Assembly: GCA_936450465.1 (NCBI GenBank)
Contig: OW388289.1
Span: 74,636,593-74,700,592, forward strand
Direction of reading: 5' to 3'
Source of the DNA: Gibbula magus
Lineage: Eukaryota > Mollusca > Gastropoda > Trochida > Trochidae
Length of the DNA stretch: 64,000 nt
Shown here: positions 1 to 11,400 of the stretch, in pieces
Layout: every line of letters starts with the position of its first letter
Numbering within the stretch: position 1 is the first letter of the stretch
Program-made: the position numbers and the translations under genes
Notes under the pieces: generated by a model
What the model was told of the DNA's origin: nothing
Databases searched by the model: none
The model's input: only the letters and a program-made list of their open reading frames with translations

Positions 1-44
1 CTATTCTAATGCCATTAACTGTTAAACATTGCTGATTGTTTCAG

Positions 45-1573
45 CCCTTGCTAACATGCACCCCCTGGACTTTGAGAAGGATGATGATAGCAACAGCCAC
101 ATCGACTTCATCGCATCATCTGCTGTAAGTATGATCTAAAACAAGAAAATATGAAGAAAAAAAGTACCACTTAGTTTTTGTGAAGAGCACACTGCCAACG
201 GTCTGGTTCTAATCCCAGTGAAGACACAATAACTTTCGACCTGCGTCTCCCACTGTGTTGTGTGCTTCAGCAAGGCACTTCATCCACATTGCACTCAGTC
301 CATCAAGCTGTTTAAATGGGTACCTGAACGCAGGAAGTACGGACCTATATGGTCATGCTCAGCGGCATCAAACATAAAATTTTAAAAAATCCTTCATGGT
401 AAACAAAAATTTGCTAGTAGCATCTTCAGCACACATTCTTGTGGAAAATTTTCCAAAATAAAAATCTATAATATTATTTACATTATTTCCAATAATGTTC
501 AATATCTATTTCTTGTCATTTGGTATAAAGCTTTGTCTTGATGAATATCTTAATATTATTCTTTTATTGCCTTAGAATATTGTCAGGTCATTATTTATTA
601 TTATACAACTAGGGTCCGTTATGTCTATTGTTCTCAGAGGGGTTATTTCACATAACCTTGATAACCGCCCTAGGGCAATTATTTGAATTAAAAAAACATT
701 TTTTTTCACTTGTAATGATCATTTTCTTTACATCTCATTCATTAAACGTACGTAAAAACAATATTCCCACGTGGTATAAGCCGTTTAATCACCCAAAACT
801 GCGATAGTTATTTAGATTAACTCTGCTTGGGCTAACGCCCTCGCATAGTTAATCTAAATAACTACCTTGTTTGGGTGATTAACCTATACTTAAGACAAAA
901 ATATTTCCTAGATGTCCAAACCACTTCTTGTTTATATTTAACTCATCTATCTCTCTCCAGAACCTGCGTGCACAGATGTACCACATAGAGATGGGAGACC
1001 GTCTAAAGATCAAGCGTATCGCAGGTCGGATTGTTCCAGCTATCGCCACGACAACGGCGGCAGTGTCGGGCCTGGTGTCCATAGAGCTGATCAAGCTCCT
1101 GCAGAAACCTGGTATAGAGAAGTATAAGAACTGCTTCATCAACCTGGCCCTTCCTCTCGTGCTGTTGTCTGAACCAGGGCCCACCGAGCGGACCGTCATC
1201 AGGTGACAATTTGGGATTTATTTTTTGTTTGTAGTGTTTTGGGAAGTGTCAAGCTTATGTGAAAGATAAATGTGAAAGAGGTCAATAGATTTTGTTTTAA
1301 ATTAGTTTTAAGGTACATTGACAGAATCATCTAGATTTGTGTGATATGTTATGTCTGCATTGTCAAGTACAGTTCTCCTCAACAATATTTAATTGTCTGA
1401 TTATTAGCTCTAGGGAAATGCCCTCTGACTGCAGTACATAATTATTTTATGTTATATCCTATATCAACTTAAACTTCACAAAACATCCTTACACTGAGGT
1501 TAACCTAATTGCTATCTTTAAACATTGCACTACCTTGGTGAATGTAGGTTACCTTAGAGCTTTGTTCAATTGG

Positions 1574-1607
<34 letters not shown>

Positions 1608-3062
1608 AAGAACCAACAGAGCATAGAAAGACTATCTCTTGAGATATGCTATATGTATTAATGAATTTTGACATACGTTTCAAGTGACTAACGTTATGTG
1701 TATGATGTACAGAGAGGACCTGACGTTCACCATGTGGGACAAGTGGGAGGTCCGAGGCAACAAGGAGCTGACCATGCATCAGTTCATACACTACTTCAAG
1801 GTATGTGTGCTTGTCAGTTAGATGAGAACTTTTCTATCCATATGGTGGAACAAAAACATATTTTTAATATAATTGCACACTAAAGTGTGCCTTATAATTT
1901 ATGAAACTTGTGTCAATTTGTGTGTAACTCTTGCTTTGGTAATAACAAATCTCACTCTTTTCTTAAAAGCTATATGACACATTTGCTCAAATAATACTCT
2001 CATTTCCTTGAGTATTTCTGTATTTTAATGTTGATTGCATTCAAATTCTTCTCTGTTTAACATCACAGTCATTCAATGAACGCTCATTATAGTGCACTTC
2101 CAATAACTATATCATGAATAATTGACTCTTCCTATAGCCAGTGATGTTTGCCCTTGTATGTGATTTTCATTCCTTCTCTCTCCGAAGGACAAGTACGGCT
2201 ATGTTGGTTCGTCTGTGATCCAAGGCTCTAGGATGGTCTACATGCCAGTCATTCCCACACATGCCAAAAGACTCAAGATGACGTAAGTTTAAACTCAGTT
2301 TTAAAAATTTGTCAAATACGTCTTCGTTACTTTACTTTCATAACATACATCAAGAAACACAGAGTTTATATAAAGATACACCATCAATTCATAAATGGGA
2401 TACACAATAAATTCATGAATGGGATACACCCTTAATGTATAAATAGCATTAACTATCAATTCTTAAATGGGATACACCATCAATTCATAAATGGGATACA
2501 CAGCAACTTCATAAATAGGATACAAGATAAATTCATAAATGGCATTCACCATCAATTCATGAATGGGATATACCTTAATTAATAACCTGGATATACCATA
2601 AATTCGTGATTTAGATTATCACCTTAAAATTTCATTTACCCCCAAACAACCCTCGTGATGATGCTAACTTCATGATGTGAGTACCAGAATTGCTAAGCTG
2701 ACTAGTTAACTAACATCTGATGTCTGTATGTCCAGAATGGTGAATCTGCAGATTTTCATTCTGGCCGCCGGGGCTAAACTAGACATTTTAAAAAAAAAGC
2801 TGTATATAAGTAATTTATGGGCCGATTTAAAAATGAGCATTTGTCATATTGAAATCCCATTTTAATGAATCCGAATGTGACCATATGGCATTTTATCTAA
2901 CCTTTAACTAACATCTGTTGTCTGTCTGTCTGTATGTGCAGGATGGTGAAGCTGCTGAAGCCAGTCCCGGGACAGAAGTATGTGGATCTGATCGTCTCCT
3001 TCAGCGACGACAATGACGAGGATATACCTGGCCCTACCGTCAGATACTTCTTTGGATTATGA
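45..3062 (+). CDS. UBA6: UBA6-type ubiquitin-activating enzyme E1, last five exons (partial)
   Basis: Five coding exons read 45-124, 961-1202, 1713-1800, 2188-2282 and 2942-3062 (TGA at 3060-3062). All junctions are GT-AG and the phases agree, giving about 207 residues; the 5' part lies outside the window. The first exon encodes [15 protein letters not shown] and the second [19 protein letters not shown], both landmarks of the E1 adenylation/catalytic-cysteine region. The last three exons encode the C-terminal ubiquitin-fold domain, which recruits the E2. KYG, VIQG, a MVYMPVIP segment, HAKRLK and the ending [11 protein letters not shown] fit UBA6 better than UBA1, which ends differently and lacks HAKRLK. 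In vertebrates UBA6 activates ubiquitin and FAT10 and charges the E2 USE1. I infer only the ubiquitin role here. Confidence 0.92.
180..365 (+). repeat. SINE-like dispersed repeat
   Basis: A GGTTCTAATCCC stretch near 205 resembles a tRNA/Pol III B box. It is followed by GCAAGGCACTTCATCCACAT and a TGGGTACCTG motif, a tail pattern I recognise from invertebrate tRNA-derived SINEs. The A box and the target duplication are not clear, so the limits are approximate. Confidence 0.45.
783..884. repeat. 102-bp foldback (MITE-like) element
   Basis: TTAATCACCCAAA at 785 is repeated inverted as TTTGGGTGATTAA ending at 882. Inside it a perfect 17-bp stem pairs AGTTATTTAGATTAACT (807-823) with its complement (847-863). 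Only a short loop remains. It has no coding potential. Confidence 0.7.
1573..1604. repeat. (AATC)n microsatellite
   Basis: About eight tandem copies of AATC lie in the UBA6 intron between 1203 and 1712. The rest of that intron shows nothing recognisable. Confidence 0.85.
2376..2600. repeat. Degenerate tandem repeat in a UBA6 intron
   Basis: A unit of about 28-30 bp, roughly ATCAATTCATAAATGGGATA, recurs about eight times with variation (ATGGGATACAC, ATAGGATACAA, ATGGCATTCAC). It lies between the exons ending at 2282 and starting at 2942. Confidence 0.7.
2706..2751 (+). repeat. Partial duplication of the last UBA6 intron/exon boundary (decoy acceptor)
   Basis: The stretch repeats the polypyrimidine tract, the acceptor and the first bases of the real last exon at 2904-2955. 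Both copies read TTAACTAACATCTG, then TGTATGT, a CAG-type acceptor, and ATGGTGAA(T/G)CTGC. After CTGCAG the copies diverge, and no reading frame matching the E1 C-terminus continues. Confidence 0.7.
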
Positions 3063-3844
3063 TGATGGATTATTGTTATTATTATCATTATTATAACTGC
3101 TAGAAGTTTACAATGTATGAAACTAGATTCAATTGACCAGTTTATATGTAATGGCTGTGTATATTATATTGTTGTCTGTGAAAGAAGAAATATTGAAATC
3201 ATGTCCCCTGTTGCTAATTCTGCTGTATCTGTCTGAACATTTGAATATCGGTTTAGATGTTCATTAATATTTTCTTCATCTAATATGGATGTATCTATGT
3301 TTAACTTGATGGAGCACTTACTCTGGATTCTTTTTCAGAAGGGATCCTCCTTGGGGTACTTATTGCATAAAATCGCTGATTTTAGGTATATGACAGGTTG
3401 TAACTATTTTTTCCACATAAAAAAATGATTAAAAATTAAAAAAATCGTACTTTGGGCCACCCCTCTGGAGCCTCCAACCCTGGTGGTTGCTATGCAGTCA
3501 AGGGGCAGATAACTCTATTCTTACCACTTTTCAATCTGTCATTTCAAGGTAGAAGACGTGTTTCCAAAGTTTTCCAACGATCTTTAAAAGTTTGTCACTG
3601 ATCTAGCGAAGAATATCCCAGAAAGAATCTGTATGTGTGGTAACTTCTACATTCTTTCAGTAGGGTCGAATGGCTTCGCATTTCTAGTATTAACTTTACA
3701 GGTTTGTTCGAATATTCAATTTTTAATAAAAGAGCAGATATTCATTTACATTAAGTTGAATGCACGGCACCAGAGCCTGAATATACATATAGTATACCTT
3801 ACCAGATATGGTGACTAGGATCAGTCTACTAATTTTACAAAGTG
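3063..3844 (+). other. UBA6 3' UTR and short intergenic stretch
   Basis: No coding exon is recognisable. The nearest canonical AATAAA is at 3725-3730, and an ATTAAA variant lies near 3428. Either could end the UBA6 transcript, so the 3' UTR is roughly 0.4-0.7 kb. The stretch stops at the left end of the 6.1-kb element. Confidence 0.5.
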
Positions 3845-3935
3845 TACCCCTACAAAAAAAAATCCCTTGAAAACATATTACTGCACCATTGCCACAAGGA
3901 AAATTTTACCATCGCCACAACCCATCCGCATAAAT

Positions 3936-4690
3936 TATAAAATGAGTTGCGGATATGGTTTGGTAATATATCCAAAGGGATCCCCACCCTATCCAATAAA
4001 GCCATAAACCATCCACAGGTAGTCCATATGCGGATATGGTTTGGTAATATATCCAAAAGGATCCCCACCCTATCCAATAAAGCCATAAAACCATCCACAA
4101 CTAGCCCAGAATGGAGCTGCGGATATGGTGTGGTAATATATCCATAGGGATCCCCACCCTATCCAATTCAGCCATAAAACCATCCACAGGTTGTCCATAT
4201 GCGATCCCCACCCTATCCAATAAAGCCATAAAACCATCCACAACTAGCCCAAAATGGAGCTGCGGATATGGTGTGGTAATATATCCATAGGGATCCCCAC
4301 CCTATCCAATACAGCCATAAAACCATCCACAGGTTGTCCATATGCGATCCCCACCCTATCCAATAAAGCCATAAAACCATCCACAACTAGCCCAGAATGG
4401 AGCTGCGGATATGGTGTGGTAATATATCCATAGGGATCCCCACCCTATCCAATTCAGCCATAAAACCATCCACAGGTTGTCCATATGCGATCCCCACCCT
4501 ATCCAATAGAGCCATAAAACCATCCACAACTAGCCCGGAATGGAGCTGCGGATATGGTGTGGTAATATATCCATAGGGATCCCCACCCTATCCAATTCAG
4601 CCATAAAACCATCCACAGGTTGTCCATATGCGATCCCCACCCTATCCAATAGAGCCATAAAACCATCCACAAGTAGTCCAGACCCGCATT
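3936..4690. repeat. Left-end minisatellite, 143-bp period
   Basis: GGATATGGTGTGG starts at 4121, 4264, 4407 and 4550, exactly 143 bp apart. Each unit holds two sub-units with CCCCACCCTATCCAAT and GCCATAAAACCATCCACA, so a shorter period is nested inside. Open frames here are by-products of the repeat. Confidence 0.9.
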
Positions 4691-4992
4691 TGCATATATT
4701 TGCATAAAACCGTCCACAGGCACTCCGGTAATTTAATGCTTTAGATATACAATATATATACATCAAAACAAAAAACAAAAAACATAGTACACTTCACGAT
4801 TTTTAATAGTACAAAATAAATACTATAATATTAATGTTCATCTTGAGATCTTGCGCGCTCTACAAATATATACATATAAATATCCTTGAAAGGAATTCAA
4901 CATTCAACTGTGTTCAGGAACACTTCGTTTTGAGATTCAGCAACTTCTTCATGATCTTGGAATCTCCAGGTCACTTTCGAGGGCCATGGGGA

Positions 4993-6768
4993 TCACAGTG
5001 AGCGCGCTGAGCACCTGAAAAGTAGAATAGTAAGAATATAGATACCATGGTACAAACAGGCAAGTTACAAATCACATGATATGAAAAGACTTTTTGATAT
5101 ATATAGACCATAACCATTGGCACATTCATGTCCCATTACATAAAGGACATTCATACCCACACGACTCTTGCAAAATATAAAGAAAGCAAAAGAGATATTA
5201 TATCTTTGGAAATACCTAATTTCCGGAATGCCTTCCTCAGGCTGCATATCTTCTTGGACAGGTGGTCGGTGTACTGTGAATAACAGGTGCAACACCCGGA
5301 CGGCAAACACTGGAAACAAAGAACAGTATTAGTATTTTCAATAAATTAGTCATGATTGCATATAGTAAAATGATTTTAATGTTTTCAAACTCTTCAAATT
5401 GTTATTCAAATTCATATGATATGACAATATATATATATATATATATAGAAAACAAATGAACTCAGCTTGGAGTAGTGTAACTGTTCCTTTAAATTTAAAT
5501 GTTTAATTTAAATGCTTAATATGAAATGACAATATACATTATGTTAAATTCGCACCTTCAATGGCTTGAAGCACAGTTTTCACTGTGCTGCCGTCTTGAA
5601 CCCTAGAACTTGACTTGACTTGAGTATCTAAACCAACATAAACATTTGTAAGTTCTGGTTCAAACTATAACGAATATTTATAATATAATCAAATAAATTA
5701 GTAAAATAATGAATTATTACAAAATGTGAAAATACAAATTTTATTTTCATGATTAATGACTGATAGCAAAAGTTGTATGTAAAATATAATCAGTCTGACT
5801 GGATGCATATTAAGGTTGTAATTTGTAATCTGCAATAAATTAACTAACCATGACCGTTAGTGTCCATTAAAGTAATCAATCAGCTTGATTGGGTGCATAT
5901 TCAGAAAGAAGATTATCAATTAAAGAAGCTAATTGTAAATTTCAATGCCAAACCCACCTTCAACAGACCTTGAATAAACATCGTCTGAGAGTTGTGTCCA
6001 CAAGGTTAGTGTATTTTCTGTCCGGTTCAGCCGACACTGAAATCAATATTGACATTTTAATGAATAAGATACAAACTATTTGATGAAAATAAAAAGATTT
6101 TGAAAAGTATAATCCAAAATAACTCTTATTAACTGATAAACATATACTGAACAAAAATAGTCATGAATAATAATATCTTTATAAGTTGAGTAACTAGTGA
6201 AATATTATTCTTGATAATCATAAAACATCAAATATCCCTTACTAAACAGATTACAAATAATCAAAATCAATTTAATATTTAATATTATATAATTAATATT
6301 TAACATGTAAATACTTTTGAAGAGTATAATGACAATAAATGTGTTTATGATAAAAATAAGAATACAGGGTATTTTAACCAACAAACAATTGTTTGGAATT
6401 CTTTATAAAACAACAAAATTAAGATTTGTAAGTCAAACAAATATAATTGATAAAATTGGTAAAATAAATATGGATTAAAAAAATTTTAAAATACAAATGC
6501 ATTTTTGACTATTAATGACTCACAGCAAATTTATCTGTAAAATGTTATATTAGCAATCAGCCAGTCTAGATACATTTCGAGAACATCAATTAAGGAAAAC
6601 AAATGTCTTGATTAATTGTTATTTAACAATTTGTTTGTTTAAACAATAATATGCAAGCATCTCAAGTCTTACCTTGAGAGGTTACATCATTTCCTGCCTG
6701 AGAGTAGGTTACATCATTTCCTGTCTTTCCCCAGACCACCTGTCTGTCATGGCTGAGTGCACAATCAC
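4993..6768 (-). CDS. Spliced gene of unknown function inside the 6.1-kb element (5' end unresolved)
   Basis: Five minus-strand exons fit GT-AG junctions with consistent phase: 6673-6768, 5958-6017, 5556-5627, 5216-5309 and 4993-5014, ending in TGA at 4993-4995. The first three are symmetric (phase 1-1; 96, 60 and 72 nt). The product includes an internal repeat, TGNDVTYSQAGNDVTSQ, then VFAVRVLHLLFTVHRPP near the C-terminus. A possible 5' exon ends at 7039 with a GC-type donor (AAG|GCAAGT), but no in-frame ATG is visible there or in the following exons. It may be a non-coding transcript, or the true first exon may be elsewhere. I recognise no family. The exon at 5216-5309 is open in a second, cysteine-rich frame, but the upstream exon has a stop in the frame that would be needed to join it. 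Confidence 0.4.
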
Positions 6769-7129
6769 CTGTGTTAAGAAAAGTGACATGTTTATATAGA
6801 CTGGTTTTTAAAATAAATTTAACATATATTCCTAATTCAAATCATAATCTGATACAAATTAAAGCAGTATATTGCATATAAATATCACAGATACCTTTGT
6901 ACACATGCCATGAGACATGAGTGCCTTTTTACAAATGAAGCCAATCTTATGTCAGAAAATGTTACTCAGTCTGTTCATGGAAATGGGTGAATGAAATTAG
7001 ATTGATACATTTGGAATGCAGTGAAAATAAGTACTTGCCTTGGATTAATCAACTGAGAAATCTTGTACTTCTTGGCCTTGTGAACTGTAAAGGTTGGGGA
7101 GCTTCCTTCTTCTTGTTAAGAATAGCCAC

Positions 7130-7490
7130 TATGGAGAAAACTTTACTGCAGCAAGACTAAGGAGGCTTCTGATTGGCTAAAATTGGTTGATCTGATCATA
7201 ATGGCAAAATACTTCTTTATATATTGGTTGTGACAGTTTGTAATATATAAAGGATTTGAATTGACTATGAAGAATATTTGTTTTATCTATCAATTGTAAA
7301 ACACAAGCAAATAAAAAGCACTAAATACTGAGAATGCTTCTGATTGGCTAAAATTTATTTATCTGATAATAGTGGCAATTATTTGGTTAAATATGACAGT
7401 TTGTGATATTTAAGGGATTTGATCATGAAATATTATGAAAAGGTTTGTTTCTATCAATTTATTAAACTAAAAAATGAAAAGGACTCATGA
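7130..7490 (-). promoter_or_regulatory. Duplicated CCAAT-containing module upstream of the element's gene
   Basis: GCTTCTGATTGGCTAAAAT starts at 7165 and again at 7335, followed by about 150 bp of similar sequence (ATCTGAT, TGACAGTTTGT, AAGGATTTGA). On the minus strand each copy reads AGCCAATCAG, a strong CCAAT (NF-Y type) box, and TTTATATATTAC-like stretches follow. The pair sits just upstream of the putative first exon, so I read it as a tandem promoter module. The role is inferred. Confidence 0.4.
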
Positions 7491-8319
7491 AGTTTAATTT
7501 GGTATTTTATTTCCTTCATTACATGAAATTTGTGCCAACTGTGTCAATTGTTGATTAAATCAATGAAAGAATAAATGTAAACTAGATATCAAAGTCTTGA
7601 CTGTGAAGTACAAGCCAGCAAGTTTACATGAAATACATAATAATACAAACATAAATAAACATTTTGACCAAATGATTTGTCTTAGAACATCTCAGAGCTA
7701 ATATGTGAGTAAAATGTATTTTTCATTTGGTATCAATAATCCATTGTGATAAACTGTGATAAATACTTAGGTTATTAATTAGATATACCTTCACAGCCAG
7801 TTTACAACTTGAAACAACATTCAATCAAATACACAGCGCCCCTCCACATCACTGCTCAGTTCTTAAACATTCAAATTGGTTAATCTAATGAAATGTATAC
7901 AGTAATTAAGCTACTTGTTAAGCAATCCATTAGGTGTTTTTAAAATGTATATTTGGTGTCATTCCTGTAATCTGACCATTGGACAGTTATCAATTAATTA
8001 AGCTCCACCCATTTCAAGTCTGATGACCAATAGTTTTGCACTTGTTTGTTGTTGCAATTTCTCAGAGGTATACACATTTTAGTGATTGTAAATATGTAAA
8101 GACTGCACTTGTTTTATACAACTTTGTCAAGTATTTCAATTGATTGTAATTTAAGGTCAGAGAAAATTAAAATTAAACTTAAATTATTTTTATTTTTATT
8201 TCTTTCTGATATCTTCACTTTGGCGAAGTGTATAATTATTTATTAAAGAATATTTTTAACTTAAACAATTTTAATGTAGGTTTTGTAATGCATACATACA
8301 ATAAATATATATTTCATGC

Positions 8320-8669
8320 AATTTTTATCTTTAATAAAAAATATGGATGATTATTTCAATCGCATATATTGACATGGGATGAATGTTTATATCTCAATTG
8401 TGTAAAATTAATATATTTTGAAATACCAATTGAATTAATGAGTTTGATAATTAAATAGAATAGTGATATTTCTACATCACAACCCAAATTGACAATTCAA
8501 TTTTTATCTTTAATAAAAAATATGGATGATTATTTCAATCACATATATTGACATGGGATGAATGTTTATATCTCAATTGTGTAAAATTAATATATTTCTA
8601 AATACCAATTGAATTAATGAGTGTGATAGTTACATAGAATAGGCATATTTCTAAATCACAACCCAAATT
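8320..8669. repeat. Tandem duplication, two copies with a 179-bp offset
   Basis: Copies at 8320-8490 and 8499-8669 are nearly identical, from AATTTTTATCTTTAATAAAA through TATGGATGATTATTTCAATC to CACAACCCAAATT. The region is AT-rich and non-coding. Between 7490 and 9470 I see nothing else. Confidence 0.9.
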
Positions 8670-9560
8670 CTTTAAAAGATAAAAATGGGCTATTTTTATA
8701 TATTTACAAACACTAAGCTCTGGATTTTCAGTCATGTGAAGATATGCCAAAACTTTGTTGACATAAGACTCACATATTCAAATAACATAAAACTGTTAAT
8801 TAAATTAATGAAAATTAACCTGACGTTTAGTTTAAAAAAAATAATGTTGAATCTTACACCAAATGTATTAAATTGTTTATTTGAAGATAGTAAGTAAAAT
8901 GTACGAATGTAATATTTATTGTGTAAGCTATCAAATTATGGTCTCTGATATATATATTTACATTGGAACCTGCTCTCTCTCTGTTTAAAGTAATACAAGT
9001 AACACCACAGTCATTTAACACGATTTGAAATAACAATAATTTGAGAGATGAATAATTATTTTGCAATCATATTTGACACACCTTTAGAAAAAACATAGTT
9101 CTTATCAAAACTAAATGTTTAAACCTTATTTCCTTGCCCATTCATACTGTTATAAACATATTTTTGTATGTTGTGCTTTTCTCAGTATTGCATGAATGAA
9201 TATTGTGTTAAGTATAATTTTGTACCGAAGACGTATTTACATAGGCGTAATGCATCTTTACCAATCCATTAAATTTTAAAAATAAATATTGTTTAAACCA
9301 GAAGGATGATGGTGATCAACAAAGTTTTTTTTATAGTCTAAACTCAAATCATAAGCTTTCTTTATCATATCTTAAGTGCTAACATCAATTCAATCTGTTT
9401 TCACAATAACAGGACTTTTTTGGCTTTTTTACCAACGATTTTTTACTTACGATACTTTTAACAGAGGACTTTTCCCTTGAATTTACCACAGAGACTTCAT
9501 ATAATTACAATCTATAAGCAGCCAACTTCACATCGATGCCCATCCGTAGCATTCCCAAAA

Positions 9561-9840
9561 AGCCAGTTATCTTGTGTTCATTTGTGGCTATGCTGTGGAC
9601 AACAGGGACTCGGTAGTGGATATGTTACCGTAACATATTCAGATACGTTTGAGGGTCAAACAGCCAATGGATACATCGTTGAAACCAATCCACAAAGGCA
9701 GCTATCTTGTGCTCTTTCTTGGCTATACTGTGGATAACCCGGACTCGTCAGTGGATATGTTACCGTAACATATCCAGAAAAGTTTGAGGTTCTTACAGCC
9801 AACGGATACATCGTTGAAACCCATCCACATGACCCATCCA
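9561..9840. repeat. Right-end minisatellite, about 135-bp period
   Basis: Two units are offset by 135 bp (GTTATCTTGT at 9566, GCTATCTTGT at 9701). Each contains GTGGATATGTTACCGTAACA and GGATACATCGTTGAAACC, and GTTACCGTAAC is itself a palindrome. It occupies the same relative position as the left-end array, just inside the terminal inverted repeat. Confidence 0.8.
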
Positions 9841-10795
9841 CACCACGTCCGGATCTGATCCGCTAGCGGCAATGGTAAAATTTTGCTCTAACTACCTGAA
9901 AAGATGCTGTGGTGCTACTGTGGATATATTGCCTAAACATATTTTCAGGATATTTTTTTTGTAGGGGTATTGGAGCCAGAAATTCAGTCGAAAATGGGAA
10001 CCATTTTCGGTCCCATTGCAGGATCCAAATTGGTCGACTGTGTCACAGCATCTTTATCTGTTATATAGATAGGTAGGTATACTTATGTATGTTTAGTGTC
10101 TGGTACCTGTTGTTGAATGTTGCTGCATAAAACATAATTTATAAATTGCTTTAAGTTGAGCTATATATGTGCTATGTTTGTAGTAAATTAATTAAAGTAT
10201 TTTTCAATTAAGAAGGAATCATTTGACATATCTTATTATTTTTTTACTTGATAATGAATAATGAAAATGTACAACAATTTCAGAATTTAATCCCTGTGTT
10301 TCACAGTAGATTGGTTGGTGAAAGATACAGTGTAGATGTTTAGTCTCATAATATATAGAGGTACAAGTATGCCAATTAACCAGTGATCTGGAGAACTTTT
10401 CTATGGCATAATTTCTGTGATATAATGAAGTGCTGGTTACATTGTTTTGTTTTCATTTTGAACCGATCAGTTATGTTTTTGTTGTTTTAGATTAGATTCA
10501 TATTTTGGAGGAAAACATTACAAAAGCTCAAGATATATGTTTATTAACTGATATATGTATACAATCATACCTATAGAGAGTTTTGCAATATTTCAATTGT
10601 TTCTATGGTAGTTTTCTTACACCACGGAAACAATATTGTGTATTGGGAACATAATATAAACTATTTGAATATATCCTAGACTTCTTTCCACATGTTGTAG
10701 AAAGGCCAGGAATACTAGACCTCGGACAGCTTTATTCTTGATTTGTGAATATATGGCCATATATAGGCAATAATCTCAACATTTTCTATATTTTT

Positions 10796-11400
10796 AGCTT
10801 ATCAGGCCTGAAGGCCCAGACGGGCTTATGGCATTGGCCCTCGTCCGTAAACTTTTCACATTTTCGACTCCTCCAGAACTGCTAAAACATTTTTGGGAGG
10901 TACCTTGCACCTAGGGGATCTTATTTTGTACATTTTATCCCCCCCCCCCCCCCTTAATAATGGTCGTGTTTCCCAAAACAACTTCTTCTCTGAAACCAGT
11001 TGGCATAGGAAGCTGAAATTTTCCGTATAATATCTTTATAACATGAAGTTTCAAATTTGTTCATTTGTACTTGAACCCCATCAAATATGGGGGTCCACCC
11101 TAAAATCTTTAAACGACCTCTGCTCAAGAACTAGCAATGCTATTAAATTCTAATTTTGGGTATAAGATCTTTGAGAAATGGACATTCAGATTTGTAAATA
11201 TCATGACCCAACTCCGAAAAAAAGGTTGTGGCAGGGGTGCAATTTAAAGTTGTGTTTTTGCACCTCAAGAACCAGTAATGCTAGAAAGCTTAATTCTTGA
11301 CAAAATATTCTTAGATGAATGGAGACTAAGATCTGTAGATTTCATTAAAATACTCCAAAATGTAAAGGTGTGCGGGGGGGTGCAATTTTGATGTGTTATA
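10796..11400. repeat. Dispersed repeat with a GGCCTGAAGGCC palindromic end
   Basis: It begins AGCTTATCAGGCCTGAAGGC and includes CTTATGGCATTGGCCCTCGTC. The same end is found inverted at 62040-62084 and, in part, near 39430. Inside, two similar sub-blocks mention AAGAACTAGCAATGCTA and AAGAACCAGTAATGCTA, so the element has an internal tandem structure. The far end is uncertain. Confidence 0.55.

Larger units (their letters stand above)
125..960 (+). other. UBA6 intron with a SINE-like repeat and a foldback element
   Basis: The intron starts GTAAGT and ends CTCTCCAG. It contains a tRNA-SINE-like stretch (about 180-365) and a foldback element (783-884). The rest is AT-rich with no coding signal. 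Confidence 0.8.
3845..9969. mobile_element. 6.1-kb inverted-repeat element, probably a non-autonomous DNA transposon with a passenger gene
   Basis: The left end reads TACCCCTACAAAAAAAAATC. The right end (about 9935-9969) is its inverted counterpart, ending TTTTTTTTGTAGGGGTA. Divergent homology continues inward for about 100 bp: GAAAATTTTACCATCGCC near 3898 faces GGCAATGGTAAAATTTTG near 9870. With CCCCTAC as the terminus, both sides are flanked by TA, consistent with a TA target duplication. Minisatellites sit just inside both ends, and a spliced minus-strand unit with its upstream modules fills the middle. I see no transposase motif, so the superfamily is unknown. Confidence 0.6.

Noticed and set aside
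879..1209. Minus-strand open frames of 106 and 68 codons
   Set aside because: They are shadows opposite the UBA6 exon at 961-1202, which has clear homology on the plus strand.
3850..4778. Several open frames on both strands with repeated amino-acid patterns
   Set aside because: They arise from the 143-bp tandem repeat and recur with its period; none has family features.
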